Below, one piece after another: positions 1 to 9,187 of a stretch of DNA of 64,000 nucleotides (the stretch's first letter is position 1; the number at the start of each line of letters is the position of its first letter). A model generated the notes under the pieces. That model saw nothing but the letters and a program-made list of their open reading frames with translations, was not told the DNA's origin and did not search any database. This DNA is from a candidate division WWE3 bacterium RIFCSPHIGHO2_01_FULL_40_23 (GTDB lineage Bacteria > Patescibacteria > WWE3 > UBA101185 > 2-01-FULL-41-18). The stretch lies in NCBI GenBank assembly GCA_001772615.1, contig MEUZ01000001.1, forward strand, positions 188,842 to 252,841. The letters run 5' to 3'. Made by a program: the position numbers and the translations under genes.

Positions 1-1734
1 GACTGCGAGCCGTTTAATATAGCGAAGGCAAATCCAGCAGTGGTGACTGAACTTCATAACAATGATGAAAGTGTTATAACTTCTGAAGCTTCAACAGATA
101 CCATTCACGATAAAGCAACAGTATCAGGAATCGGCGCGGCAGGCTTTGAGCCAAGTGGAAATGTTGATTTTACATTCTTTACAAATGGAACGTGCACTCT
201 CCCAGGAGCTTCTGCGGGAAGCGTTTCCCTTGACGGGAATGACCCCGGAACATCCCACCCGTCATCAAGTCAAGGGCCCTTAGCGGCGGGATCTTATTCA
301 TTCATGGCTCACTACGCAGGGGATAATAATTACGAAACAGCTGACAGCTCATGTGAACCGTTTACCTTAACTACACTTACTGTTAATAAAGTCTTGAACC
401 CGACCACCGACACGGGACTTTTTAACCTCCAAGTTGACGGAAGCGATAAAGCAACGGATGTTGGAAACGGCGGTACGACCGGCGTTGTAATAGTAACCGC
501 AGGCAATCATGCAGTTTCTGAAACTGCGGGAACCGGTACTGATTTATCACATTACAGCAGTATAATCAGTGCGGACTGCGACACTTTGGGACAAGTGATC
601 CTAGCCGCGGGAGAAGCCAAAACCTGTGCCATCACCAATTCAAGGAAAGGGCACATCATAATTGATAAGGTAACGGACCCTGCAAACGACACACAAATCT
701 TTAACTTTGATGCCACGGGCGGTGACTACGCGGACTTTAGCTTAACTGATCAAGATACACCAAATGACCAGGAGTTAGCCCCTGGTAGCTATTCCGTAGA
801 TGAAACAGTTCCGGCAGGATGGGTAAAAACGGATGTAACCTGCAATGACTTACAGGATCCCGCAAGCCTCACTCTAACTGCGGGGGAAACCATAACATGC
901 ACATTTACAAACACTAAAGAAGGAAGCATTAATATAATAAAAGACGCAAGCCCTAATGACCTTTCCGATTTTAACTTTAACGGGACATTAGGCATATTTA
1001 CTCTTGATGATGATACGGGAGTTTTTGGCGCAGATGATGTAAACGCTAATAATAAATTGTTTGAACACCTTCTTCCCGGCTCATACCTGTTTGAAGAAAC
1101 TCTTCCAAACTCATTCTGGACACTGGAAGAAATTACCTGCAAAGACTTGGGTACCGGTGACCCTCTTTCTTTCACAACCACGGGAGCGGGAGTAACGGTT
1201 GACCTTCTAGCAGGGAAAAATGTAGAGTGTACTTTCTTAAACACCAAGCCAAGCCCAACCAGAACACAGGGCTTCTGGCAGACGCATACCAACTTCACAA
1301 GCGAGGTGTTCCAAACCGTACTGGCAAGTCCAATGCCAATAGGTATATCCCCTCACAAAGGCCTTATCACCACCCCCAAACAACTTTTTGGGGCTTACTA
1401 TTCAAGCATTCCTAAAAAATCCGACGGCACCAAGAGATCTCCTTTGGATCAGGCGCGAATGCAGCTTCTGCAGCAGCTTGTAACGGCTAAATTAAATTGC
1501 GCCGCGTTCGGATGCGCTGCCTCCGCTCTTTCACTTATAACCACAGCCGACACTAACTATGCCGGAACCGACAAAGCCGCAATCCTCGCCTCCGCTTCCG
1601 CACTTGACACTTTTAATAACAGCGGCGATACCATAATAATATCCCCGCCGCTTCCATCCCCCGGCAAAGCGACACCAACAGATTCTAAAAATCTTGCGGC
1701 AGGCGCCGGCATACAATTCTGGGACACCCCTTAG
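1..1734 (+). CDS. Secreted surface protein with Ig-like and SpaA-like repeats, 5' end missing
   Basis: The reading frame is open from base 1, so the gene begins upstream of the window; the GTG at 40 is only an internal codon. The visible part begins with the end of an Ig-like repeat (DCEPF), followed by a complete similar repeat ending in SSCEPF, which suggests a tandem array. Three SpaA/prealbumin-like modules follow, each ending in a motif like CTFTNTK or CTFLNTK. The last part (from about 1245) carries TQGFWQTHT, a motif seen in many bacterial surface proteins, and the end lacks an LPXTG signal or a final membrane segment. The paired cysteines in each module suggest extracellular disulfides. 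Likely a cell-surface adhesin or coat protein; the ligand cannot be inferred. Confidence 0.8.
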   Translation, partial: DCEPFNIAKANPAVVTELHNNDESVITSEASTDTIHDKATVSGIGAAGFEPSGNVDFTFFTNGTCTLPGASAGSVSLDGNDPGTSHPSSSQGPLAAGSYSFMAHYAGDNNYETADSSCEPFTLTTLTVNKVLNPTTDTGLFNLQVDGSDKATDVGNGGTTGVVIVTAGNHAVSETAGTGTDLSHYSSIISADCDTLGQVILAAGEAKTCAITNSRKGHIIIDKVTDPANDTQIFNFDATGGDYADFSLTDQDTPNDQELAPGSYSVDETVPAGWVKTDVTCNDLQDPASLTLTAGETITCTFTNTKEGSINIIKDASPNDLSDFNFNGTLGIFTLDDDTGVFGADDVNANNKLFEHLLPGSYLFEETLPNSFWTLEEITCKDLGTGDPLSFTTTGAGVTVDLLAGKNVECTFLNTKPSPTRTQGFWQTHTNFTSEVFQTVLASPMPIGISPHKGLITTPKQLFGAYYSSIPKKSDGTKRSPLDQARMQLLQQLVTAKLNCAAFGCAASALSLITTADTNYAGTDKAAILASASALDTFNNSGDTIIISPPLPSPGKATPTDSKNLAAGAGIQFWDTP

Positions 1735-1757
1735 CTTTCCCTTATCCAACCTAACAT

Positions 1758-1786
1758 TTGACTCATTAGCACCCCATAGTTATAAT
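1758..1786 (+). promoter_or_regulatory. Sigma-70 promoter for the SPFH lipoprotein
   Basis: TTGACT at 1758-1763 and TATAAT at 1781-1786 are separated by exactly 17 bases. The start codon of the next gene lies 54 bases after the -10 box, with an AAAAGGAG ribosome site between them. Confidence 0.75.
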
Positions 1787-1840
1787 TTTTAAACTTTCCG
1801 TGATTTGGCGGAAAATCACACACCTAAAAGGAGAAAGACG

Positions 1841-3442
1841 ATGAAGTCAAAAAAGCTTGTCCTACTGCTTTTGGCGGTAGTTGCTGGGATTTTGCTTTCG
1901 GCATGCTTTGGCCAGGCTACCATTACCAGCAAGTATTTCAAACGGGACGAAAACTACACCACCGCTCTTGAGAACCCGGAGCTCGTGGAAATGCTCCGCG
2001 AAGGTGATTTATCTGCTGATGAGGCAGTACAGTTCGCTGACAAGTGGGCTTCTTCGAAGTACAAGATCTCCAGCACCGCACAAAGCGGCTATGAGATCAA
2101 AGAACGCTTATCAATTCCTTACCGGAGTGTCGGCGTTCTTCATGTTGGGCCTTATGTTGTAGTCCTGCCACCAAGGACGTACATCAACATCCCAACCGGC
2201 GACGATGAGTTGCAACCTGTACCAGCCTTATGCATTGATCCGGGAAAAATCGCCTGGCACTTCAACTTGGAAGGCCAACGCGAGGTCCTGGCGGCTCAGG
2301 CGGAATGCTATCTCAAACCGATGGAGGGCTGGACCATTGAGGACGCCCTCGCAGTCAACACCGGCCAGGTGGCATGGCGGCTCAAAGAGGACGGATCCAC
2401 TGAAACCAAGACAGAGGTAGGAGTCTACCCCACAGAATTCTTGAAAGACTGGAAGGTAGAAAACTATCTCGTGGTCGAGCCGGGCAGTGTTGCTTATCGG
2501 CTTACGGAGGACGGGAACTTTGAATTCCGCACCCCAAATCCGGGGGTCTATCCAACCGAGATTGAATCCAGGTGGAACAAGGTAACTGCAGTGCAGATCG
2601 GCCCGAATGAGTTTGGTATTTACGTCAAGACCGACCGTTCGCTGGTCTATCTTGCACCAGGTGTTCACTATGAGGTAGTAGCGGATTTTGTGAATGTCTA
2701 CCCTGTGGATGAACTCCGATACTGCACTCTTGCCACGGACGTTTACCTTGCAGACACCAGCCCGGAGTCGCAGGCGTGCTCCTCGACACTTTGCGGTACG
2801 ATAATCGACAAGATTGTGATAAGCGGGACACAGCGCCTTGCGGCATTCAATGTTGACACCGGGTTCATCTTCGAAAACCCAGGATCCAACCCGCTGGCTC
2901 TTGACAAGTATCTAAATCTCGGCAAAGTAATGTCGGCTATCAGGGACTACGTGGAAGGGCCAAATCGCGAGGCCGTGCGGTCCGTTGGCACGGACATGAC
3001 CCAACAGGTCCTGGAAACTGAAGCCGGCAAGACCGAGTTTGAACAGCGTGTCATCGCTAAGGTTCAAGGTGAAATTGACCGAAAGGACGTTCCGATCAAA
3101 ATTACCTACGTCAACCTGCGTTCACGCAATTTTAATGACGAGGATCTTCGGCAAGCGGCGGCCAAAGCGGAGGTTGAACTTCAGGAGGAGAATGCCCGCA
3201 TCCGGGTGGCACAAGCCCAGGTAGCGGCGCTTGAGGCTGAAACCCTGGCGCTCAAAGCTCTTCAGGAGCAGATCCGGGCTAAGATGGCAAGCGTCACTCA
3301 AGTGGTTGATGTTGCCAACGGGGTAAGCTGTACCGAACTTGCCCTCCTCAACGCCGTTGGGGTTATTGAAGTTGAGTGGGACAAAGTTCCCAAAGAAATG
3401 TGCCAGAGCGGGAACACGAACATCACGGTAACTGCTCCTTAA
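1841..3442 (+). CDS. SPFH/Band 7 (prohibitin-like) lipoprotein
   Basis: A 533-residue protein. The ATG at 1841 is preferred over an upstream TTG at 1805 because a ribosome site (AAAAGGAG) precedes it and a lipoprotein signal peptide begins there: hydrophobic stretch at residues 6-19 and lipobox LLSAC with Cys22. The C-terminal half resembles SPFH/Band 7 proteins, with a region like VNLRSRNF followed by an alanine/glutamate-rich coiled coil (about residues 445-495) and a hydrophobic end. The middle contains repeated short modules with VxPGxVAxRLxEDG-type sequence (about 115-230), unusual for the family. SPFH proteins form membrane-associated oligomeric rings; here it would sit outside the membrane on a lipid anchor. 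Single gene with its own promoter and terminator; many CGN arginine codons, unlike the house-keeping genes. Confidence 0.75.
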   Translation: MKSKKLVLLLLAVVAGILLSACFGQATITSKYFKRDENYTTALENPELVEMLREGDLSADEAVQFADKWASSKYKISSTAQSGYEIKERLSIPYRSVGVLHVGPYVVVLPPRTYINIPTGDDELQPVPALCIDPGKIAWHFNLEGQREVLAAQAECYLKPMEGWTIEDALAVNTGQVAWRLKEDGSTETKTEVGVYPTEFLKDWKVENYLVVEPGSVAYRLTEDGNFEFRTPNPGVYPTEIESRWNKVTAVQIGPNEFGIYVKTDRSLVYLAPGVHYEVVADFVNVYPVDELRYCTLATDVYLADTSPESQACSSTLCGTIIDKIVISGTQRLAAFNVDTGFIFENPGSNPLALDKYLNLGKVMSAIRDYVEGPNREAVRSVGTDMTQQVLETEAGKTEFEQRVIAKVQGEIDRKDVPIKITYVNLRSRNFNDEDLRQAAAKAEVELQEENARIRVAQAQVAALEAETLALKALQEQIRAKMASVTQVVDVANGVSCTELALLNAVGVIEVEWDKVPKEMCQSGNTNITVTAP

Positions 3443-3464
3443 GTTACTCCTCTCCAATGATACA

Positions 3465-3500
3465 GACCCGGGGTTTTATCAAACGACCCCGGGCTTTTTA
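3465..3500 (+). terminator. Intrinsic terminator of the SPFH lipoprotein gene
   Basis: ACCCGGGGT at 3466-3474 pairs with ACCCCGGGC at 3486-3494 (8 of 9 positions) across an 11-base loop and is followed by a T run. Confidence 0.85.
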
Positions 3501-3558
3501 CACTTCCTTAGTTCAAACCCACTTGGCTGTCAAAAAAACAAACCTTATAATCCAGTCA

Positions 3559-3912
3559 ATGATTATCACCAAGAAAAATCCTTTTACAAAAGAAGAAATA
3601 CAAAAATTACGGGATCTATTTGATACTTACATAAAGATAGTAATAGATATTGAAAATGAGATATGTTCAGCAGGTTGCGACAGACATTTCAAATCTGAAA
3701 AGATTCTTCTTGATGCGGACTCGCTTCAGGAAAATATCTGGGGCGGGGGCATTGATCTTGAAACAAAGATTATTGATTTTAACTCCTTTATAAATATCCG
3801 GCCAAATGATAATAATACAAGTAATGAAATTCAAAACGGGAAAATAAGAGGAAAATATGAAAAGTTAACAAAATATTTTTTCAGAGAAATGTATGAACGA
3901 CACACAACTTAA
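3559..3912 (+). CDS. DUF5674 family protein
   Basis: A 117-residue protein. I take the ATG at 3559 (MIITKKNPF) because the longer frame upstream runs through the end of the preceding gene and its terminator. The sequence matches my memory of the DUF5674 family, common in CPR bacteria and some cyanobacteria: an ENIWGGGID segment near the middle (LWGINLY in relatives) and an FINIRP motif later. No function is established. The next small gene begins inside its last codons (20-base overlap), so the two are probably cotranslated. Codon use is AGA-rich, like the house-keeping genes. Confidence 0.7.
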   Translation: MIITKKNPFTKEEIQKLRDLFDTYIKIVIDIENEICSAGCDRHFKSEKILLDADSLQENIWGGGIDLETKIIDFNSFINIRPNDNNTSNEIQNGKIRGKYEKLTKYFFREMYERHTT

Positions 3913-4183
3913 GCTTGCATCAATTTCAATGGACCTTAAGCGGGTTGCGCTTTCCTATTATAGAAACTCAAACGCAACGGCTCAAACGTTTTCCAAAGAG
4001 GCTTTAAAAAGATCAAACGAAATAAACATAAAAAGTCTGAAGCCTTATCTTGCGAAAATATTAGCAAATCTGAAAACAATACTTAACCAAAAAGACAAAT
4101 TGAAGGTTGCGGAAGACGCACTCATGTATAGTACTATCTTGCAAAACAGTGTTACCTCTTCGGAAGAAAAAACCGACCTGTAA
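3893..4183 (+). CDS. Small helical protein of unknown function
   Basis: A 96-residue, lysine-rich protein that looks entirely alpha-helical, with no membrane segment or cysteine pairs. It begins 20 bases inside the 3' end of the DUF5674 gene in another frame, an overlap that suggests translational coupling and perhaps a two-protein module. I do not recognise the family. The helical character and position behind a small regulator-like gene would fit a toxin-antitoxin type pair, but no motif supports that. Confidence 0.6.
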   Translation: MNDTQLKLASISMDLKRVALSYYRNSNATAQTFSKEALKRSNEINIKSLKPYLAKILANLKTILNQKDKLKVAEDALMYSTILQNSVTSSEEKTDL

Positions 4184-4198
4184 CTTTACTGCTGGGGC

Positions 4199-5176
4199 TT
4201 ATTTCTCATCCTCAAAAAAATCCATTATCACCTTGCTTGTGTCAAAGGTATTCTCCTCTTTCGGGAATCTGTGCCAGTCGTGGCCCCATCCGCTAAGAAT
4301 GAATTGATAAACCGCAGTGCCATCCTTACATTTTTCATAAAACTGTAAAGTCACTTCTTTGCCTTCCTTCCCCATCTCGCCTCCACATTCGTTTAACTCA
4401 TTCCATTTTTTAATGGTCTCATTTGCGGAATAAATCCATACACCAGTTGGGGTTGTCCATCCGTAATAAGAAGGATCCTGTGTTCCCAAAATAAACATAA
4501 TTGACCTTGCCTTTTCGGGCTTGCAGGAATTAGACAAATTTCCGGGGAAACCCGCGCCGACTGCAGCAAAAGCCTTAAAACTTTGGGACTCCTCGCAGGC
4601 TATTTTATGAACCAGATAACCACCTGCGGAAAAACCGGTTGCATAAAATCTATTCTCATCAACTGCAAACCTTTCTTTAATTTCTTTAATAAGATTACGG
4701 ATAAAAAGCATTTCATCCAAACCTTCATAATCACCTTGCGCAATTCCCCTTCCATCGGCCCACCTCGCCCCATAACCATCAGGATAAACTACCAAAAAAT
4801 CGTTTTCTTCGGAAATATCAGAAAACCCCGTGTACTTTTCAATGTTTTTCGCGTTATCGCCCCCTCCATGAAATACAAAAAGCACCGGAGCTTTTGTTTT
4901 TCTATTGTAAGATTTTGGAACATGTACAAAATAAGATCTGTTAAAATTTCCCGATTTTAAAGTTTTTACCACACCGCTTTCCTCAATATTTAATTTCGTA
5001 AGCCTTGCATTTTCCTTATTAGCTTCCTCCTCCATTCTTTCCTTAATAGCTTTTTCAGCCTCTCTAGTTGCTTTATAAACTTTTTGTCTCCAGTACAACA
5101 ACAAAGTCCCTTCAACGAGACCTGTAAACAAAACCAGTATTAAAATAGTAAGGACGATTCTTTTTCCACTTTCCAT
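4199..5176 (-). CDS. Membrane-anchored PHB-depolymerase/LpqC-like esterase
   Basis: A 325-residue alpha/beta hydrolase. The ATG at 5176 (MESGKRIV) is chosen over a TTG at 5254 because it immediately precedes a signal-anchor segment (about residues 6-28), followed by a charged helix. The catalytic domain has the oxyanion motif FVFHGGGDN, the nucleophile elbow GFSAGGYL (Ser of GxSxGG), and a late histidine in WGHDWH. These are the hallmarks of the polyhydroxybutyrate depolymerase/LpqC/feruloyl esterase group (CE1-like). Likely a cell-surface esterase on polysaccharide or polyester substrates. Convergent with the preceding gene pair, with only 15 bases between the ends. Confidence 0.85.
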   Translation of the reverse strand: MESGKRIVLTILILVLFTGLVEGTLLLYWRQKVYKATREAEKAIKERMEEEANKENARLTKLNIEESGVVKTLKSGNFNRSYFVHVPKSYNRKTKAPVLFVFHGGGDNAKNIEKYTGFSDISEENDFLVVYPDGYGARWADGRGIAQGDYEGLDEMLFIRNLIKEIKERFAVDENRFYATGFSAGGYLVHKIACEESQSFKAFAAVGAGFPGNLSNSCKPEKARSIMFILGTQDPSYYGWTTPTGVWIYSANETIKKWNELNECGGEMGKEGKEVTLQFYEKCKDGTAVYQFILSGWGHDWHRFPKEENTFDTSKVIMDFFEDEK

Positions 5177-5362
5177 ATTTCTGTCTGCAAAAATAGCCGA
5201 GGTCTCTCCTGATTGTGTTTTGGAAATGATAACAAAGTGCTTACTTTTAAGCAAAGCTATAGGATTAGCTCATTCGGGCCAATACCCAAACCGATTTTTC
5301 AAACACCCTTTTCTATACTAAAATGCTCACTAACATAAGGAAATGCGAAAAGGAGGATTGAG

Positions 5363-5647
5363 ATGTTTAAGAAGCTTACGGCAGTACTGGCTGGCGTCAC
5401 TGTTTTTGCCGTCACCATGGCGGCAGGGACGGGGTTCCTAGCCAAAGTCCTGGGTTTGCCCCTAAAGATGTTTGTGGCTAAAGCTGTCATTGCCACTACT
5501 CTTTTGGGAATGGGGGCATACTCCGCTGAAATAAGATTCTTCGCCACAGTATGGGCGGTTCTTTTTGTGGCGGCGACCCTGCTAAGCGCGGGTGTTGTTT
5601 ACCTTGCCTGGGGAGCGCAAAACGAACCTGATTACCACATTCTGTAA
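5363..5647 (+). CDS. Small three-helix membrane protein
   Basis: A 94-residue protein with three predicted membrane segments (about residues 6-26, 36-52 and 57-82) and a short polar tail. A strong ribosome site (AAAGGAGG) precedes the ATG, and a perfect hairpin terminator follows, so it is a single-gene unit. No family recognised. Its composition belongs to the stand-alone envelope class of this window. Confidence 0.65.
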   Translation: MFKKLTAVLAGVTVFAVTMAAGTGFLAKVLGLPLKMFVAKAVIATTLLGMGAYSAEIRFFATVWAVLFVAATLLSAGVVYLAWGAQNEPDYHIL

Positions 5648-5677
5648 AAAAGGGGGAGGATGTGATGTGCCATTCAA

Positions 5678-5713
5678 CCGGATCCGAAAACTCCCAGAGG
5701 ATCCGGTTTTTTT
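5678..5713 (+). terminator. Intrinsic terminator after the 94-residue membrane protein
   Basis: CCGGATCC at 5678-5685 pairs perfectly with GGATCCGG at 5699-5706, followed by seven T residues. Confidence 0.9.
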
Positions 5714-5725
5714 ATTCAGAACTCA

Positions 5726-7684
5726 TCACTTCTTATTTTCGCACTTAAGGGGGGGCTTTTCTTCAGGCTTAAGGCCACATCCTTCCGGAATAGTTATTGC
5801 TGTGGAACCTCTCTCCATAACCTCGTCACACTTCAAGTAATTCCAGGCAAAAGTCCTTAAATTCTTCTTCATAAGAACCTCGCACTCATAAATATTTGTG
5901 GAGAGTAGAAGTTTTTGCATATATAACTGGTTTAAACAATTATTGTCATCGGCTCCCAGTATCTGGGCTTCCGCCATTTCATTGGCCACCGTACTTTTGG
6001 ATTGTTCTTTATATCTTACGTCGTCAATCAATACCTGGGCTCCAAGCTCCATCAACTCTTGCACTAAATCCCATCTTCCAATGCGGCCGGCAACTTCTAT
6101 CGCGGCCTCAATCTGCCATATATTCGCCGTGCATTTAAATCGTAGAGGAAATGTCGCCCTGTCGGTCAATGCCTTCAGGGCTTTCTTGTCCGCTTCTGAT
6201 GGATTAGGACCAAGAGGTGTGTAATCAGGTTCATATTTTGGATTACTCTCCGCGTATGCTATCCTCTCCGTGAATAAAGAAGAGGTATCTTTATTTAAAT
6301 TTTCCAGCTTAACAGAAGAAAAAAGTTCAGGACTCCCATAAACCCATGCCAAAAGCATCATGTAATCGTTCATTTCCGGATCATAATCGTCACTGATAAA
6401 CTGATTGATATCATCCCTAATGTTTTTAACCATTTCTTTTCTTATCTTGGTCGCGTCCTTGTAGCCTTCCTCCTCCATTCTTCTTATCTGAAAAACCGCG
6501 GTTAGAGATTCATATCCTCTTGAATGTGAGCTTGTTCCTGCTTTTTCAAATTTTTCTTTCAAGTCTTCGTCCACATCTGTCTTCATTTCCTCAATATCTT
6601 GAGTCAAAGAAGAAACGCTTAGAGCTACATCCTTAGCTTCATTCTCGCCCATCAGCCCACCGGCATTGTCTTTCGCCTTATTCAAATATGCCTCAAAATT
6701 TTTAAGTGTCGCCGCAGCTTTAAAACTGTCATAAAGGTCTTCCTCCACCTGAAACGCCTTCTGAATATGCCCATAAGACACGGGCTCATTAAAAAAGATG
6801 TCATTGCTCACTGCATGAGTCACCGCTTCTATCCTTGGGATTGAATAGTTCTGCCTGTTGGCTCTAACTACATCCGTTAAAACATCTTTGGTCAATTTAA
6901 TGGGAATATAAGTGGCTTGTGTTGTGACTTGAGATACCAAGAGGCCGTCATAACCTATCGGGATGGTCGTGTTCATAAACATCAGATCATTAAACTCAAC
7001 ACTTCTTACTGGGGAAACAACAGCGTATTTTCTATTGGTATGCTCGCTTAATGGAATTCTTTTAATAAAAGCGCATCCCGCGGGATTAAAATAAGGCGAT
7101 AAAGGCATGCAGAAAAAATTAAGTTTATCATCCTCAATTATTTCCTTAACGGTCTTTCCTTGATCAAGATCAAAAACGAGATATACCGGATCAATGCCTT
7201 CAAAATGGGCGGTTTCTGATTCAAAGTCAACTCCATAGCCAAAATCGGTTGGAAGAGCCGGTGCCCTTTCGCTTGTAGGCATGGAAAAATACGGCGTCAT
7301 TCTATATACCTCCCCGCCCGCTGCATAGCCTGGAGGAATTACTAAATAAGCCTTAACATTATTTGCAAGCTCTGCGACAAACACTCCTCCTTTTTGTTCT
7401 AAAGGTCCGTTTACAATAAAGTCATCTTTGATTTCGCCAAAAGGAAAGTCTTCTTCCGCATTCCCCCTCACTCTTTCGGTTGCCGATTTCTCCTCAAGAG
7501 TTATCTCTCCACCTGTGGTCTTTAAACTTTTAAGCTTTTTAAGGGAAGGGAGTTTGTCTTTGACTGCAGGAAACAAAAAATAGCCACCGGCAACCAGGGT
7601 TATAAGGATCAGAATTACAACTAAAACAGGCACAAGGGCAAATCCGTTTCTCTTTTCCTTATTAAATTCTTGGGCAGGCTTCAT
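5726..7684 (-). CDS. Large membrane-anchored extracellular protein of unknown function
   Basis: A 652-residue protein. A short basic N-terminus and one strong membrane segment (about residues 14-35) leave the remainder outside the cell. The ectodomain starts with a beta-rich part (about 60-260) and continues with a mainly helical part; cysteines are concentrated in the last 150 residues (for example CTANIW, NNCLNQ and CEVLMKKN), which suggests disulfides. I do not recognise a family. The gene stands alone between genes on the opposite strand; AGA-rich codons place it with the resident gene set. Confidence 0.65.
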   Translation of the reverse strand: MKPAQEFNKEKRNGFALVPVLVVILILITLVAGGYFLFPAVKDKLPSLKKLKSLKTTGGEITLEEKSATERVRGNAEEDFPFGEIKDDFIVNGPLEQKGGVFVAELANNVKAYLVIPPGYAAGGEVYRMTPYFSMPTSERAPALPTDFGYGVDFESETAHFEGIDPVYLVFDLDQGKTVKEIIEDDKLNFFCMPLSPYFNPAGCAFIKRIPLSEHTNRKYAVVSPVRSVEFNDLMFMNTTIPIGYDGLLVSQVTTQATYIPIKLTKDVLTDVVRANRQNYSIPRIEAVTHAVSNDIFFNEPVSYGHIQKAFQVEEDLYDSFKAAATLKNFEAYLNKAKDNAGGLMGENEAKDVALSVSSLTQDIEEMKTDVDEDLKEKFEKAGTSSHSRGYESLTAVFQIRRMEEEGYKDATKIRKEMVKNIRDDINQFISDDYDPEMNDYMMLLAWVYGSPELFSSVKLENLNKDTSSLFTERIAYAESNPKYEPDYTPLGPNPSEADKKALKALTDRATFPLRFKCTANIWQIEAAIEVAGRIGRWDLVQELMELGAQVLIDDVRYKEQSKSTVANEMAEAQILGADDNNCLNQLYMQKLLLSTNIYECEVLMKKNLRTFAWNYLKCDEVMERGSTAITIPEGCGLKPEEKPPLKCENKK

Positions 7685-7788
7685 TTAAATTAAGACTAGC
7701 ACCACCTTAAGTACAGTTCAATAATCTGCCCACTGTGAAAATCTTTTATAAAATTTGTAAACCACAGAACACTCACAAGCCCATAGTG

Positions 7789-7816
7789 TTGCATTTTGAT
7801 AAGAGTCTTTTATAAT
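7789..7816 (+). promoter_or_regulatory. Sigma-70 promoter for the 128-residue protein
   Basis: TTGCAT at 7789-7794 and a perfect TATAAT at 7811-7816 with a 16-base spacer. The start codon at 7842 follows after an AAAGGAG ribosome site. Confidence 0.7.
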
Positions 7817-7841
7817 AGCTTAACTACAAAAGGAGAGTGAC

Positions 7842-8228
7842 ATGCAAAAAATGATCTGGAGGCCGCAACCGAAGACATGGGGCGTATTTGCGGTTGAGAT
7901 AGTTGATGATGATAAGTCAGTCAAAGGTGAGGAGCCGGCCAAACTCGTGCGAATCATCAGCGTGATTGAACCCACAACTGCAGGCATTACCGTTTATCGC
8001 AAATGGGATGTCAGAACAGCCCCGGTAAGTGAGCTTTCGGACTGCCGGCATCCAATTGAGCGCTACGATCGCTCGGGGGCGGTCATCCTGTGCTCTCACT
8101 GTGGTGATCAGCGTGCAACTGCCGCGGAGCGCGATGTCCACGGGCGCAAAGGCGTGACGTTCTACTGGGACGGCACAACCTACGTGGAGGTTGATATCCA
8201 AACAGGGGAACCGGTAGAAAGCGAGTAG
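7842..8228 (+). CDS. Small cytoplasmic protein with a possible zinc site
   Basis: A 128-residue protein without signal or membrane segment. Residues around 62-82 hold a CxxH and a CSHC motif spaced like a small zinc knuckle. The C-terminus is acidic. It is a single gene with promoter, strong ribosome site (AAAGGAG) and terminator, and almost all arginine codons are CGN, which differs sharply from resident genes such as dnaN or groEL. I do not recognise the family; the composition suggests a different origin or expression class. Confidence 0.65.
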   Translation: MQKMIWRPQPKTWGVFAVEIVDDDKSVKGEEPAKLVRIISVIEPTTAGITVYRKWDVRTAPVSELSDCRHPIERYDRSGAVILCSHCGDQRATAAERDVHGRKGVTFYWDGTTYVEVDIQTGEPVESE

Positions 8229-8236
8229 ACCAACCA

Positions 8237-8277
8237 AACGCCTGAATAAGATACAACTCTTACCAGGCGTTATTTTT
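8237..8277 (+). terminator. Intrinsic terminator after the 128-residue protein
   Basis: AACGCCTG at 8237-8244 pairs perfectly with CAGGCGTT at 8264-8271, followed by ATTTTT. Confidence 0.85.
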
Positions 8278-8354
8278 ATATAAATAATCTGGTATCCTTA
8301 ACACCAGAAAAAAGGAGCCCGGTTTGCTCAAAAAATCATTGACTATTATCTTTT

Positions 8355-8621
8355 ATGAAGCACGTTAATATAAAAATCTTTGGTGATGTTCAGGGGGTGT
8401 TTTTCAGATACTCCTCACTCCTTAAAGCAAAAGAGTTTAATATAAAAGGCTTTGTAAGAAACGAACCGGATGGAACGGTTTACATTGAAGTTGAAGGGGA
8501 GGAGGAAAATCTTGATAAGTTTACGCAGTGGTGCAGGAGCGGACCGCAGAGCGCAACGGTTAAGAAAGTGGAAGAAGCCGAGGGAGAGCTTAAAAACTTT
8601 GAATCTTTTATCACATTGTAA
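8355..8621 (+). CDS. acyP: Acylphosphatase
   Basis: An 88-residue protein of the usual acylphosphatase length. It has the signature GDVQGVFFR with the phosphate-binding loop and Arg18, and GFVRN with the catalytic Asn36. The family hydrolyses carboxyl-phosphate bonds such as acetyl phosphate or 1,3-bisphosphoglycerate in the cytoplasm. The ATG at 8355 has no clear ribosome site, common for the house-keeping genes of this window. Confidence 0.95.
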   Translation: MKHVNIKIFGDVQGVFFRYSSLLKAKEFNIKGFVRNEPDGTVYIEVEGEEENLDKFTQWCRSGPQSATVKKVEEAEGELKNFESFITL

Positions 8622-8660
8622 CTAAGCACTCTGTTACCCATAGGAGTAGGATCCTATAGT

Positions 8661-8688
8661 TTGCGTTTGTATTCCTGTCCGTTATAAT
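8661..8688 (+). promoter_or_regulatory. Sigma-70 promoter for the 135-residue lipoprotein
   Basis: TTGCGT at 8661-8666 and TATAAT at 8683-8688 with a 16-base spacer, 42 bases before the start codon. Confidence 0.65.
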
Positions 8689-8730
8689 TCATATAATCCA
8701 AACCAACAAAAGTGAAGAAAGGATAAAGAG

Positions 8731-9138
8731 ATGAAAGGCAAAAGTATTACAGAAAGAATCTTTGGGATGGGCACACTCTTGCTGGCCTTGATTGCCGTCG
8801 TGGGAGTACTGGCGCTTGCGACTTGCGCCCCCACACCCCAAGCAGCGGGAGTGCCGCCCACACAAGCGCCGGAACCGACGCCTGTTAACATGTCCATATC
8901 CGAGTACCAATGGTACACCTACTACTACGTCACCGGCCAGTTTGAAGAAGGGGTCTACAGTCAGTATCAACCAGACTGTGTGGGTTACGTAAGTGGCTGG
9001 AAATGTCAGTTCAGTGATCCCATAGGACATGAAATAGTGCTTAAGAGGAAAACTGGCCGCTTAAGCGAACTTACCAAAATGCCGTGGAACTATATCTGGT
9101 ACATTCCAAGTGTACCAAAGTCTTACCTGAACAAGTAA
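8731..9138 (+). CDS. Small secreted protein, probable lipoprotein
   Basis: A 135-residue protein. The N-terminus is a signal peptide (hydrophobic residues 14-30) ending in LATC at Cys32; a threonine before the cysteine is unusual for a lipobox, so lipid attachment is probable rather than certain. A proline/alanine/threonine linker (about 33-52) leads to a small tyrosine- and tryptophan-rich domain with a pair of cysteines. No family recognised. Single gene with promoter and terminator; belongs to the stand-alone envelope set. Confidence 0.7.
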   Translation: MKGKSITERIFGMGTLLLALIAVVGVLALATCAPTPQAAGVPPTQAPEPTPVNMSISEYQWYTYYYVTGQFEEGVYSQYQPDCVGYVSGWKCQFSDPIGHEIVLKRKTGRLSELTKMPWNYIWYIPSVPKSYLNK

Positions 9139-9159
9139 GAACGAATGAATGGCACTCAA

Positions 9160-9187
9160 CCTGCGGCTAAGCCCCCCGCAGGTTTTT
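9160..9187 (+). terminator. Intrinsic terminator of the 135-residue lipoprotein
   Basis: CCTGCGG at 9160-9166 pairs perfectly with CCGCAGG at 9176-9182 and a T run follows. The T run overlaps the 3' end of the convergent msrB gene. Confidence 0.85.
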